A stretch of 64,000 nt of DNA from NCBI RefSeq assembly GCF_034119845.1, contig NZ_CP139420.1, forward strand, positions 3,474,001-3,538,000, in the 5' to 3' direction. This document shows, piece after piece, positions 1-8,358 of this stretch; position 1 is the first letter of the stretch; the number at the start of each line of letters is the position of its first letter. The notes beneath the pieces were generated by a model. The model made no database searches, was not told the origin of the DNA, and saw only the letters and a program-made list of their open reading frames with translations. Source of the DNA: Flavobacterium sp. NG2 (GTDB lineage: Bacteria > Bacteroidota > Bacteroidia > Flavobacteriales > Flavobacteriaceae). The translations under genes and the position numbers were made by a program.

Positions 1-139
1 ACATATGAAATCATTTATTATTAATCACATTACTATTTTAGGATAATTCATCCAATTATTTGTAGGCCTTTTATCAATTTATAGTTTACATTTATCTTAT
101 AAAGCTAAGCTACAGTAGCAACTTTTTTTTGGTCATCCT

Positions 140-1651
140 TTAAATTTTGGTTGCTTTTTCTGTTGTTCTGATTTGGTTGTAGGCCTCAAAAAGAGCCTCC
201 ACTTCAGACTGGTATTTTGGATTGTTAATAAGGTTCTCGATTTCTTTCTCTTCTAGATTGTCGTTCAAATTGTAAAGTGCAAAAGGTTTTCTGATTTGGT
301 CACTTTTATCTTTTTTGTCAAAAGCTATAATTAATTTCCATCCGTCTTGGGTAATGATGGCTTCTTTGGAAGTTCCTGATTGAGAAATGATATACGGATG
401 CACAGGCGATTTACTTTTTCTTAATAAAATAGGCAGTAAATTAGCCGAATCGACGGCCTGACCTTCAGGTATTTTTTGGTTGGTTACTGCGGCAAGTGTA
501 CCCAAAATATCCAATCCTACAATAGGAGTTTCCGATATGGATTTGGCTTTGATTTGTCCTGGCCATGAAACAATAAATGGCACACGATGTCCTCCTTCAT
601 AAGGTTGGTTTTTTCCTCCGCGGTAAATATCACTTGATTTGTGTCCAGATTGGGCTGTCTCCTTAATTTGCAAGCCTCCATTGTCTGAAGTGAAAATAAA
701 GATGGTATTCTCATACTCCCCTTTTTTCTTTAGAGCCGCTATGAGCATTTCTATTTGCACATCTAGCTCTTTAATCATGTCCATATGAGCGGAAGGGGTT
801 GTGCCCGCAATTTTTTTGCCGTTCAATTCTTTTGAAGGCGAATGAGGCAAATGCACCGCTAGCGAACAGTAATACATAAAAAAAGGACTTTTTTTATCTG
901 TTTTTTCAATAAAATTAACCGCTTTGTTTACTAAAAGGGGCCCCATATTGTGTGGATCCCAAGCAGTGTCTCCTAGACCTTCCTCTTTGTCGAGCGTAAC
1001 GCCAATTTTCGTCATGTTTTCTTGCGAAATAAATCCGATTTTTGAATTACTTTCCAGAGGCATCCATTTTTCATTTTCATAAACGGCATAGGGCACGTTT
1101 TGAATTCCAGATGGAAACATCAAACTGTAGTCAAATCCGTTTTGTTTAGGACCATTACCCGCAATTTGGCGAATATCAACATCCATTTCAATTTTCTGAC
1201 GTGAACCTTGGTAAATTTTGTTCGGGTTATCCTTTTCGTAAAAATCGGATCCAAATCCCCATTTCCCAAAGAAAGCCGTACTGTAGCCCGCATTTTTCAT
1301 TAGTTTTCCTAGTGTGAGTTGGTCGGGCTTTACCGCAGATTCTTGGTAGGATCCCCAAACGCCCCAAGGCGCATAACTGCGGTAACAGTTGTTCCCCGTC
1401 ATAATGGCATAACGTGATGGAGCACACAAAGCGGCCGGTGCATGTGCATCTGTAAAAATCATTCCTTCTCGCGCTAATTGATCTAAGGCAGGTGTTTCTA
1501 ATACAATTTTATCCGAGTGTAATTTACGGTAATATGACAAATCTCCTGTTCCTATATCATCGGCGAGAACAACAATTACATTCGGTTTTTTTTGAGCTGT
1601 AACACTTAAAGCTAGTGCTAGACTAAGTGCTAAAAGGATGTTTTTTTTCAT
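140..1651 (-). CDS. Type I (formylglycine) sulfatase, S1 family
   Basis: Secreted arylsulfatase-fold enzyme expected to remove sulfate esters from PUL oligosaccharides in the periplasm. A signal peptide covers about residues 1-19 (ending VTA-Q). The metal-binding LADD motif is near residues 29-32. The sulfatase signature is C-A-P-S-R with Cys76, the residue converted to formylglycine. A GKWGFG motif follows. I start the protein at the ATG at 1651 rather than the longer frame from 1762: the signal peptide begins there, and the upstream extension translates a palindromic repeat. It gives 503 residues, normal for S1. It is the last gene of the leftward operon that begins at 11042. The positional class (2-, 3-, 4- or 6-O) and the S1 subfamily cannot be told by eye. 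Confidence 0.93.
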   Translation of the reverse strand: MKKNILLALSLALALSVTAQKKPNVIVVLADDIGTGDLSYYRKLHSDKIVLETPALDQLAREGMIFTDAHAPAALCAPSRYAIMTGNNCYRSYAPWGVWGSYQESAVKPDQLTLGKLMKNAGYSTAFFGKWGFGSDFYEKDNPNKIYQGSRQKIEMDVDIRQIAGNGPKQNGFDYSLMFPSGIQNVPYAVYENEKWMPLESNSKIGFISQENMTKIGVTLDKEEGLGDTAWDPHNMGPLLVNKAVNFIEKTDKKSPFFMYYCSLAVHLPHSPSKELNGKKIAGTTPSAHMDMIKELDVQIEMLIAALKKKGEYENTIFIFTSDNGGLQIKETAQSGHKSSDIYRGGKNQPYEGGHRVPFIVSWPGQIKAKSISETPIVGLDILGTLAAVTNQKIPEGQAVDSANLLPILLRKSKSPVHPYIISQSGTSKEAIITQDGWKLIIAFDKKDKSDQIRKPFALYNLNDNLEEKEIENLINNPKYQSEVEALFEAYNQIRTTEKATKI

Positions 1652-1673
1652 TTCTTTAATTTTAATTTTTTTT

Positions 1674-1765
1674 GGGCGTGCCCCAAGGGTCGGGCTATAC
1701 ACTGCAATCTTGTGGCGGCATAAATGCCAGCCGCCACAAGGATTTCCGTTCCTATCCCTCACGCA
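1674..1765. repeat. Dispersed palindromic repeat R1, copy A
   Basis: This GC-richer block lies between the GH43 and sulfatase genes. It begins with GGGCGTG and a GGTCGGGCTAT segment and ends with CTATCCCTCACGCAA. In its middle is an 11-bp perfect stem, CTTGTGGCGGC (1709-1719) with GCCGCCACAAG (1730-1740). The same ends recur, inverted, in copy B at 5794-5954. It looks like a non-coding REP/MITE-like element and could also act as a hairpin between the two genes. Confidence 0.75.
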
Positions 1766-1787
1766 AGCCCCTCGCTGATAACACGCT

Positions 1788-3125
1788 TTATTTTTTTAAT
1801 AAAAGCCAATTTAAATTAACTATTTTTTCCATACCATGTTCCCCAATGAAGACCACGACAATATTTTGCTTTCCTGTAACTTTTTCGAGTAATTTAGTTT
1901 CAATAGTTTCCCATAAATTCCATCCTCCTGTATATTTCACTGGGAAATCGGCAATGAGTTTTCCTTTGGGATTATCCAATCGAACTTCAAAATGACCTAT
2001 TCGTTGTCCACAGGCTATTCGAGCTTCCATTTTCGTGGCTGAGCCATCATCAAAATTAACCTCGTTGAACTTTACATTACTCATCATTTTAGTATCACAA
2101 ACCATCCAACCAATAGGTTCGATGCCTCCCACAAAATTGGTATTCGCATTATTGATTTCGTTATAGCGGTCCACTTCAATTTTCTCCCCAATAGTTGGCG
2201 AACCTATACCTCTCATCGTTGGTTTTACTTTTTTAAAACCACCTTTATCATCCATTTCTAAATAATCAGCTCTAATCGAACGAAGTTTGTTATAACCACT
2301 AATATCCCACCAATGGTAAAACAAAATCCACTTACCTTCATAATTCACAATCGAATGATGATTGGTTCCATTACTAATATTATCCATGATTTTACCTCGG
2401 TATTCAAAAGGACCTAACGGACTTTTACTGGTTGCATATCCAATCGTATATCCCTCATTAGGGAATACATGAGCAAAAGTCAAATAATACAAGTCATTAA
2501 TTTTGATAGGAAAGGAACCTTCTTTGTACCCTGCAGGCAAGCCTTCCACTTTGATGGGCTTGGCGGCTACTTCAATCATATTATCTTTTAAAGGTGCTAC
2601 AAATAAATCCTGACCTCCACCATAATACAAATATGCTTTATTATCGTCATCTAGCAATAATCCTGGATCAATTCCTGAAACCTCAGCAATATAATTTTTT
2701 TCCCATTTAAAAGGACCTGTGGGACTTTTAGAAATACCCACCCCTATACGTCTAAAAGCCGACTGGTCAGCTGGTTCAGCTGGGTAAAAGTAATAATACC
2801 AATCTCCTTTTTTGATGCAATCAGGTGCCCACATTCCGTTAGAATCTTTTTTACCCCAAGGCACTTGATTTTGGTCTAAGATAACACCATAGTCTTTCCA
2901 AGTATTACCATTTTCTAGCGAATACATATGATAATCAGGCATGCAAAAACGAGGCGCTTCTACTCCTTCTTTGGGTACAATATCGTGTGATGGATAGACA
3001 TATAATTTTCCATCAAAAACACGAGCGGTTGGGTCAGCAGTGAAAATATCGGTTACTAAAGGGTTTTGCGCTATCAAACATTGAAGCGATAACAATAGAC
3101 CACCGATAATTATTTTTTTGGTCAT
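1788..3125 (-). CDS. GH43-family glycoside hydrolase with C-terminal CBM-like domain
   Basis: Predicted exo-acting glycosidase of the five-bladed beta-propeller type (arabinosidase/xylosidase/galactosidase relatives). A signal peptide covers residues 1-19. The three acidic GH43 positions are visible: Asp31 in TADPT, Asp153 in GIDPG and Glu202 in YKEGSF. The propeller spans roughly residues 25-315. Residues about 320-445 look like a CBM6-type jelly roll (GGIEPIGW, then MEARIACGQRIGHFEVRLD). The length of 445 fits GH43 plus CBM. It lies between the BNR protein and the last sulfatase in one transcriptional direction. Substrate specificity is not readable from sequence alone. Confidence 0.85.
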   Translation of the reverse strand: MTKKIIIGGLLLSLQCLIAQNPLVTDIFTADPTARVFDGKLYVYPSHDIVPKEGVEAPRFCMPDYHMYSLENGNTWKDYGVILDQNQVPWGKKDSNGMWAPDCIKKGDWYYYFYPAEPADQSAFRRIGVGISKSPTGPFKWEKNYIAEVSGIDPGLLLDDDNKAYLYYGGGQDLFVAPLKDNMIEVAAKPIKVEGLPAGYKEGSFPIKINDLYYLTFAHVFPNEGYTIGYATSKSPLGPFEYRGKIMDNISNGTNHHSIVNYEGKWILFYHWWDISGYNKLRSIRADYLEMDDKGGFKKVKPTMRGIGSPTIGEKIEVDRYNEINNANTNFVGGIEPIGWMVCDTKMMSNVKFNEVNFDDGSATKMEARIACGQRIGHFEVRLDNPKGKLIADFPVKYTGGWNLWETIETKLLEKVTGKQNIVVVFIGEHGMEKIVNLNWLLLKK

Positions 3126-3205
3126 TAGTAATAGTTGTTTTATTATTGATACTTACTTTTTTTGGAGCTAAGGATTTAGAGTACTCAACTTACATACGCA
3201 GCCGC

Positions 3206-5764
3206 TTACTTAATAACTGCCTTAGCCCATCCACTTCCTTTGAGCGCACACCACAAAATGGATTCGTCCTCTGGGTCTGGTTTCAAGTCGGTAATGGTAT
3301 CGGGTTGTCCTAAATTTTTATTGATTTTGATCCAAGTTTTCCCTGCATCCGTTGAGAGATAGGCTCCTGGATTGACATTAGTAGCGCCTTTGGCTTCGTT
3401 TTGAGCCGCTACTACCACAGTAATCAAATTAGGATTTAATGGCGAAGTTTCGGTTTGCCATACATAAGGCATATCGAATATTTTTTCCCAACTTTTTCCA
3501 TTGTTTTTGCTTCTCCACACGCCACCTTCGTCAAAAGTACCCATTTTAGTTCCACAAGAAATGTAAATATCCTTGGTCTTTTTATCTACAAAAACGTTGT
3601 TTACTGATTTAATTGCCGACGGAATGGCAACGGCTTCCCAACTACTCGCACCATTGGTTGTTCTGTATAAACCACCCAAAACTCCTTTCTTTCCTTGGTT
3701 TGAAGCAGCATATAAAACCGAAGGATTTTCAGGATCCATCGCAATTCGGTTCACACTAGCGCCTTCAGGCAAACCTGTATTACTCAAGTTCCAAGTTAAA
3801 CCTCCATCGCTACTTTTCATCACACCTAAAATTTTAAACTCGTCCGATAATCGACTATCACTAACCTCCGAAATGGCATTGGCAATAACCGTAAAATAGA
3901 TGTTTTTGGGATTCTTATAATCGATAACAAGGGAATATTGAAAAATATGCTCCGATGAAGTGTTTCCTGTCCAAGGCAAAGGAACAGAAAGGTCTTCCCA
4001 TGTTTTTCCACCATCAGTACTGCGTCTGAAAGCACCGCGATGGTCTTGTCTGAACATCAAAATGTAAATTGTATTGGGATCCTTAGGATGAACGGCTACT
4101 GAAGCAATCGAGGTTGCTCCCTTTTCATTAACCTGACCTTCAATTTGCTTGACCGCAACCGCATTTTTATCTGGATAATCATCTAAACTTGCGTTTTCCC
4201 ATAAACCGTGTTCGCCACTACAAAAGAATTTGCGTCCTTTGATACCGGTGTCCAATAACATAAAACGGCCTGGTAAATTGCTTCCGCCACGACCTACCCA
4301 ATGTTTGCTACCCGATTTGGTTTCGATATCATCTACTTGTTCCCACGATTGACCTCCGTTATTGGAACGTAAAATTTGTTGTTCGATGCAAATAAAAAGT
4401 TCGCCTTTAGTATTGATTTGCATAAAACGATTACCTGAAATTTCGGTACGATGATCAATTTCCGCTTGAAGGTGTGCAAATTTAGTGTTTTCACCTAATG
4501 GATTGTTTCGGGATTCCCAATACCCTTTGTCTTTATTAGCAGCCCAATCTTTACCTGTACGAGCGGTAGCCATCCAGTGCTTTCCTCCATCGGTAGTTTT
4601 CCAGACATCACCAGGACCAAAAGCCTTATCGTGTTTTACATTGTGCGAAATGTAGATTTCGTCTTTGTTCAAAGGATTTACCACTAAACGATTGAAGGTC
4701 GTAAACATTTCAGTTGGTAAATTAGGATATTGCTCCTTGATGCTATTCTCTGGTTTTCCAAACCAAAAAGCCATCGTTTTCCAATAGCCTCTTATAGCAT
4801 CATAAGTCGTGATTTTAGTGTAATCCAAAGCTATATTTCCTGAAATAGACGACCAGTTTTTACCGCCATCCGTACTTTTATAAATACCTCCTTTTGCTTT
4901 TAGGGTTTTACCATCGGGTATATAGAACGTTTGTTCGAGTACATAAAGTACAAACTCTTTTGTTTTTGGATTGTAATAAGATGTCATATCACGAGGTAAA
5001 TTGTTCGGCAAACCTGTAGCGCTGATTTCCCAACTTTCGCCTTGATCCGTACTGCGATACACCCCCGAATTGGTTGCCATGATGATATTTTTCGAATTGT
5101 TTGGATCCACGATAATCCGACCTACATCCAACGTTTCAGGCAAGCCTTTGGTGATTTTTTTCCAAGTTTTACCTTTGTCGGAGCTTTTTAGAATATTACC
5201 ATAAGATGCGTATTTATAAACCACCCCTTTAAGATTATTAAGGCTTCTGTGATTGGCTTTTACGTTCCAAAAATCGCCACTACCCACGTACCAATTGTTA
5301 TCATTTGAAGGATCCACAGCCAAACTCGCATAACGGCCTTTACTCATAAAATCAGGCACTTTGTTCCAGTTTTTCCCTGTATTATCTGTTCGATATAAAT
5401 CTCCTCTCACATCAATAGCTAAACCAAAAGAGGCGGTTTGGCGAGAAAATTCAATGGCTTGCACCCGACGGATATCGCTACCATTTCCATCATAATCTTT
5501 GATAGTATGCCATGATTTTCCGTTATCCCAAGTACCGTAACTATTGAACATATCGGGTGACATGAACATTACATTGGTATTTGTGGGATGACACCAATAT
5601 TGTTCGCAATAACCCGCCATTCCTGGACCAAATTGATGCCACTCCACAGCATCAGTAGAAGTGACTTTTTCAGTTTGTAATTTTTTGAAATATTTTTTAT
5701 CTAGTTGAGCGTATCCTTGAAACGAAAGGCTAGCCAAAAAGAGAAGGATTATTGTTTTTTTCAT
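3206..5764 (-). CDS. BNR/sortilin-type beta-propeller protein, secreted
   Basis: An 852-residue exported protein (signal peptide about residues 1-19, ending GYA-Q) built almost entirely of BNR/Asp-box repeats of the S-x-D-x-G-x-T-W type. I count about twelve, for example SSDKGKTW, STDQGESW, STDGGKNW, STDGGKTW and STDAGKTW. Such repeats occur in sialidases, GH74-type xyloglucanases and Vps10/sortilin domains. I see no convincing GH74 or sialidase catalytic set and no C-terminal sorting domain. The place in the operon, between a sulfatase and a GH43, argues for a carbohydrate-active or glycan-binding role, but no activity can be assigned. The length suggests two stacked propellers. Confidence 0.8.
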   Translation of the reverse strand: MKKTIILLFLASLSFQGYAQLDKKYFKKLQTEKVTSTDAVEWHQFGPGMAGYCEQYWCHPTNTNVMFMSPDMFNSYGTWDNGKSWHTIKDYDGNGSDIRRVQAIEFSRQTASFGLAIDVRGDLYRTDNTGKNWNKVPDFMSKGRYASLAVDPSNDNNWYVGSGDFWNVKANHRSLNNLKGVVYKYASYGNILKSSDKGKTWKKITKGLPETLDVGRIIVDPNNSKNIIMATNSGVYRSTDQGESWEISATGLPNNLPRDMTSYYNPKTKEFVLYVLEQTFYIPDGKTLKAKGGIYKSTDGGKNWSSISGNIALDYTKITTYDAIRGYWKTMAFWFGKPENSIKEQYPNLPTEMFTTFNRLVVNPLNKDEIYISHNVKHDKAFGPGDVWKTTDGGKHWMATARTGKDWAANKDKGYWESRNNPLGENTKFAHLQAEIDHRTEISGNRFMQINTKGELFICIEQQILRSNNGGQSWEQVDDIETKSGSKHWVGRGGSNLPGRFMLLDTGIKGRKFFCSGEHGLWENASLDDYPDKNAVAVKQIEGQVNEKGATSIASVAVHPKDPNTIYILMFRQDHRGAFRRSTDGGKTWEDLSVPLPWTGNTSSEHIFQYSLVIDYKNPKNIYFTVIANAISEVSDSRLSDEFKILGVMKSSDGGLTWNLSNTGLPEGASVNRIAMDPENPSVLYAASNQGKKGVLGGLYRTTNGASSWEAVAIPSAIKSVNNVFVDKKTKDIYISCGTKMGTFDEGGVWRSKNNGKSWEKIFDMPYVWQTETSPLNPNLITVVVAAQNEAKGATNVNPGAYLSTDAGKTWIKINKNLGQPDTITDLKPDPEDESILWCALKGSGWAKAVIK

Positions 5765-5793
5765 GGTAAGGGTTGTTGTAAATGGTACTGCAT

Positions 5794-5954
5794 TGCGTGA
5801 GGGATAGAAGCGAAAATCGTTTTGATGGCGGACTTTTATGCCATCTAAAGATTACTTCACTTAGTAATAAATTTTAATAGGAGTTCAGTGAACTGCCTTT
5901 GTAGCCGATAGCCCGACCCGTCCCGAAGCTTCGGGATTGCGGAGGGACACGCCC
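5794..5954. repeat. Dispersed palindromic repeat R1, copy B (inverted, enlarged)
   Basis: This fills most of the gap between the BNR gene and the next sulfatase. Read on the minus strand it has the same ends as copy A: GGGCGTG at one end, GGTCGGGCTAT inside, and CTATCCCTCACGCAA at the other. Its centre differs and holds several hairpins: the perfect palindrome TCCCGAAGCTTCGGGA (5921-5936), GATGGC/GCCATC (5824-5829 with 5840-5845), ATTACT/AGTAAT (5851-5856 with 5863-5868) and AGTTCA-G-TGAACT (5882-5894). Conserved ends with a variable palindromic core are typical of a dispersed non-autonomous element. Confidence 0.75.
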
Positions 5955-5965
5955 AATAAAAGAGT

Positions 5966-7645
5966 TTAATCCTCATCTCCTCCTTTATTTTTTTTCTTAG
6001 TTCCTTGTTTAGTGGCTTGCTTTTTATCTATTTCATCAATTTTAGCTTGATCTTTATCGGACAAAGGGCCGTTTGGACTTTCAGAAAATTTGTCAAAACG
6101 GGGTAAAATGGTTTTGAATAAATCTCTTTCTTTTCGTTGTTCAGCTGTGGCTTTAGACCAATCTGTTATGAAAGGAAAACTGATTAAATCGGCTGGTGTC
6201 TTAGAGACATCGTACCATTTATCTTTTCCATCTTTCAGAACGGTGTTACCACGAATTAATTGCATGCCAACACTATACGAATACAACCAATCACGATGCG
6301 TTTTTTTGTTGGTTGTTAAAAAAGGAACTAAACTTTCACCATTGATTTCATAATCTTTAGGTAAACTAACACCTGTGAGTTCAGCAATCGTAGGAAGAAC
6401 ATCAGAAATATTTACTAATACCTCTTGTTTTCCTTTTTTAGTCATTTTCATTCCTGGAGCATACACTATAAATGGGACATGACACCCTTTTTGACTAACA
6501 GGACTGTTTTTTCCATAACCACTAGTTCCGTTATCAGCACAGAATATAAAAATGGTGTTGTTTTCAATTTTAAGGTCTTTCATCTTTTTCAAGTACAATG
6601 AAACTTGGTAATCAAGATAATTAACATGATTGTGAATTCCAGGACCAGTTACGGTTTCATGGGTGTCATATACTCCTTTTTCTCCTGTTATATTAGGCTG
6701 CGTACGAGTATATTGTGTTCCGTTCCATTTGACAATGGGTGTTCCAGGCCATTTATTATTTTCTGTTGGATGCAAAAAATCCATAGCATCATGTCCTAGA
6801 TGTGAGGTATGATAGATAAAGAAAGGTTTGTTTTCTTTGGTTTTTCGCTCCATAAAATCCAAAATAAAATCTAGTTCCACATCAGGACCATAGGTATTGG
6901 TGCTATAGTTTTTAATGCTTTCGGGGGTGTTAGGCCACCATTGGTACTTCTTTTTTGATTTGGGTTGATTCAATAACAACACATGAGGTCTCCAGTACCA
7001 ACCATCTTGCGCATATGAATTTACGATAGCACCATTATTGACATTGACCAATTGCTTTTTGCCGTCTATCATTTTTTCTTCTAAACGGAAATCTGTAAAC
7101 GGATTGGTTTCCATTTTACTAGAAGATTCGCCTGGAGTAAAAATTCCTTCATCAAAATCAAATTTTTCTAAATCGGCACTTCGCATTTGGGATTTACCTG
7201 CCCAGATAGAAGCGTAGCCCGCTTTTTTAGCAATAGTTCCTATCGTATAAGGAGAACTGGAATATAAGTTGTAAGTCGTTAATTTTCCGTTTTCATCTGT
7301 AAATTTCCCGATGTGTTTGTTATCCCACCATTTATGTAAATGAGCATATCGCCCTGTCATCATCATGGCTCTACTGGGTGAACAAACCACTCCCGCCCAA
7401 GCTGTTGTGATATAACAGCCTTCATTAGCTATCTTATCTAAAACAGGTGTTTGAGCTCTATACTGTTTATCCGAGGTATCACCTCCAGACGGCGGACTCC
7501 ATACAGTAGAACCATAAATGGGAAGCTCACGTGCACTAATATCGTCAGCAAATAAAAGAATAATATTAGGTCGCTGGTTGTTATTTTTTTGAGCAAAACC
7601 AGTAATCGTAACAGCGGTCAACAATACATAACAGAATATTTTCAT
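5966..7645 (-). CDS. Type I (formylglycine) sulfatase, S1 family
   Basis: Exported sulfatase of 559 residues with a signal peptide at about residues 1-18. It has the LLFADD metal-binding motif (residues 30-35) and the signature C-S-P-S-R with Cys88 as the formylglycine precursor, followed by MMMTGRY. An insert between the first metal motif and the signature (VWSPPSGGDTSDK) and a highly charged, lysine-rich C terminus (KKKNKGGDED) distinguish it from the other four sulfatases here. It lies 26 bp after the lipoprotein gene, in the operon led by the beta-helix protein. The released sulfate position is not predictable by eye. Confidence 0.93.
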   Translation of the reverse strand: MKIFCYVLLTAVTITGFAQKNNNQRPNIILLFADDISARELPIYGSTVWSPPSGGDTSDKQYRAQTPVLDKIANEGCYITTAWAGVVCSPSRAMMMTGRYAHLHKWWDNKHIGKFTDENGKLTTYNLYSSSPYTIGTIAKKAGYASIWAGKSQMRSADLEKFDFDEGIFTPGESSSKMETNPFTDFRLEEKMIDGKKQLVNVNNGAIVNSYAQDGWYWRPHVLLLNQPKSKKKYQWWPNTPESIKNYSTNTYGPDVELDFILDFMERKTKENKPFFIYHTSHLGHDAMDFLHPTENNKWPGTPIVKWNGTQYTRTQPNITGEKGVYDTHETVTGPGIHNHVNYLDYQVSLYLKKMKDLKIENNTIFIFCADNGTSGYGKNSPVSQKGCHVPFIVYAPGMKMTKKGKQEVLVNISDVLPTIAELTGVSLPKDYEINGESLVPFLTTNKKTHRDWLYSYSVGMQLIRGNTVLKDGKDKWYDVSKTPADLISFPFITDWSKATAEQRKERDLFKTILPRFDKFSESPNGPLSDKDQAKIDEIDKKQATKQGTKKKNKGGDED

Positions 7646-7671
7646 TGGATAAATTTTGTGATCGTTTTTAT

Positions 7672-8358
7672 TTATTGTGTTTTAAAATCAAATATAGGGG
7701 AAGTAGAACGATTGTTTTTAGCATCAATGGTTATCACTTTCCAATAATAAATTGTTTTAGGCGTTACATTTAGATTTGTAATTGATTTATTGGTTGTTGT
7801 CGTATGTAAAAGAGTTGGAGGATTTGTAGTTCCAAAATAGACCTCATATTTTGAGATATCGTTATCAATATCCGTCGTATTCCATTGTAGCGTTACAGGA
7901 TTTGATGAAACAGTACTTCCCATTAGTGGACTTACAACATCCGCGGGAAAAGGGGCATAATTACTAATCCCTTCCCCTGCATTGTAAAATTTCCAAGTTT
8001 CAGAGCTAGCTGTTACTGTGGTATTATTTGATTTTGAAATTACTTTCCAAGAATAAGGTACGCCTCTTATTAAAGTAAATGTAGCTGCAGGAGTACTTAC
8101 TTCTTTCTCAGTTACAACTTTGGTATTCAAATTAGTCACCACAACAGTGTATTTATCGGTATGGTTTGAAGCTTTCCACTGGAAATCCACCTTGTTCTCT
8201 GTAGTTGAAACAAGGGTTCCTGTATTGCATTCCGTATCTTTCAAAGGAGATGTTAATAGAGCAGCAACAGGGCTCGGACTCGTTTCAGCTGTGTCCTTAC
8301 TACAACTTATAGATAGGAAAAGCATTGATAACATAATGATTTTTAAAAAATGATTCAT
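7672..8358 (-). CDS. Lipoprotein with two FN3/Ig-like domains
   Basis: A 228-residue predicted lipoprotein. The lipobox LSIS-C puts the acylated Cys at residue 19, followed by a Ser-Lys-Asp linker. Two fibronectin-III-like repeats follow, roughly residues 35-125 and 135-228. They share the patterns VDFQWKA / VTLQWNT, KYTVVV / KYEVYF and YSWKVI / YYWKVI. There is no catalytic signature. Its ATG overlaps the stop of the upstream beta-helix gene by 4 bp (ATGA), so the two are probably translationally coupled. The likely role is to bind glycan or hold a partner at the outer membrane; this is inference from architecture and coupling. Confidence 0.75.
   Translation of the reverse strand: MNHFLKIIMLSMLFLSISCSKDTAETSPSPVAALLTSPLKDTECNTGTLVSTTENKVDFQWKASNHTDKYTVVVTNLNTKVVTEKEVSTPAATFTLIRGVPYSWKVISKSNNTTVTASSETWKFYNAGEGISNYAPFPADVVSPLMGSTVSSNPVTLQWNTTDIDNDISKYEVYFGTTNPPTLLHTTTTNKSITNLNVTPKTIYYWKVITIDAKNNRSTSPIFDFKTQ

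Noticed and set aside
1652..1762. Upstream extension of the first sulfatase frame to 1762.
   Set aside because: It translates repeat R1 and gives no homologous or signal sequence; the signal peptide begins at the ATG at 1651.
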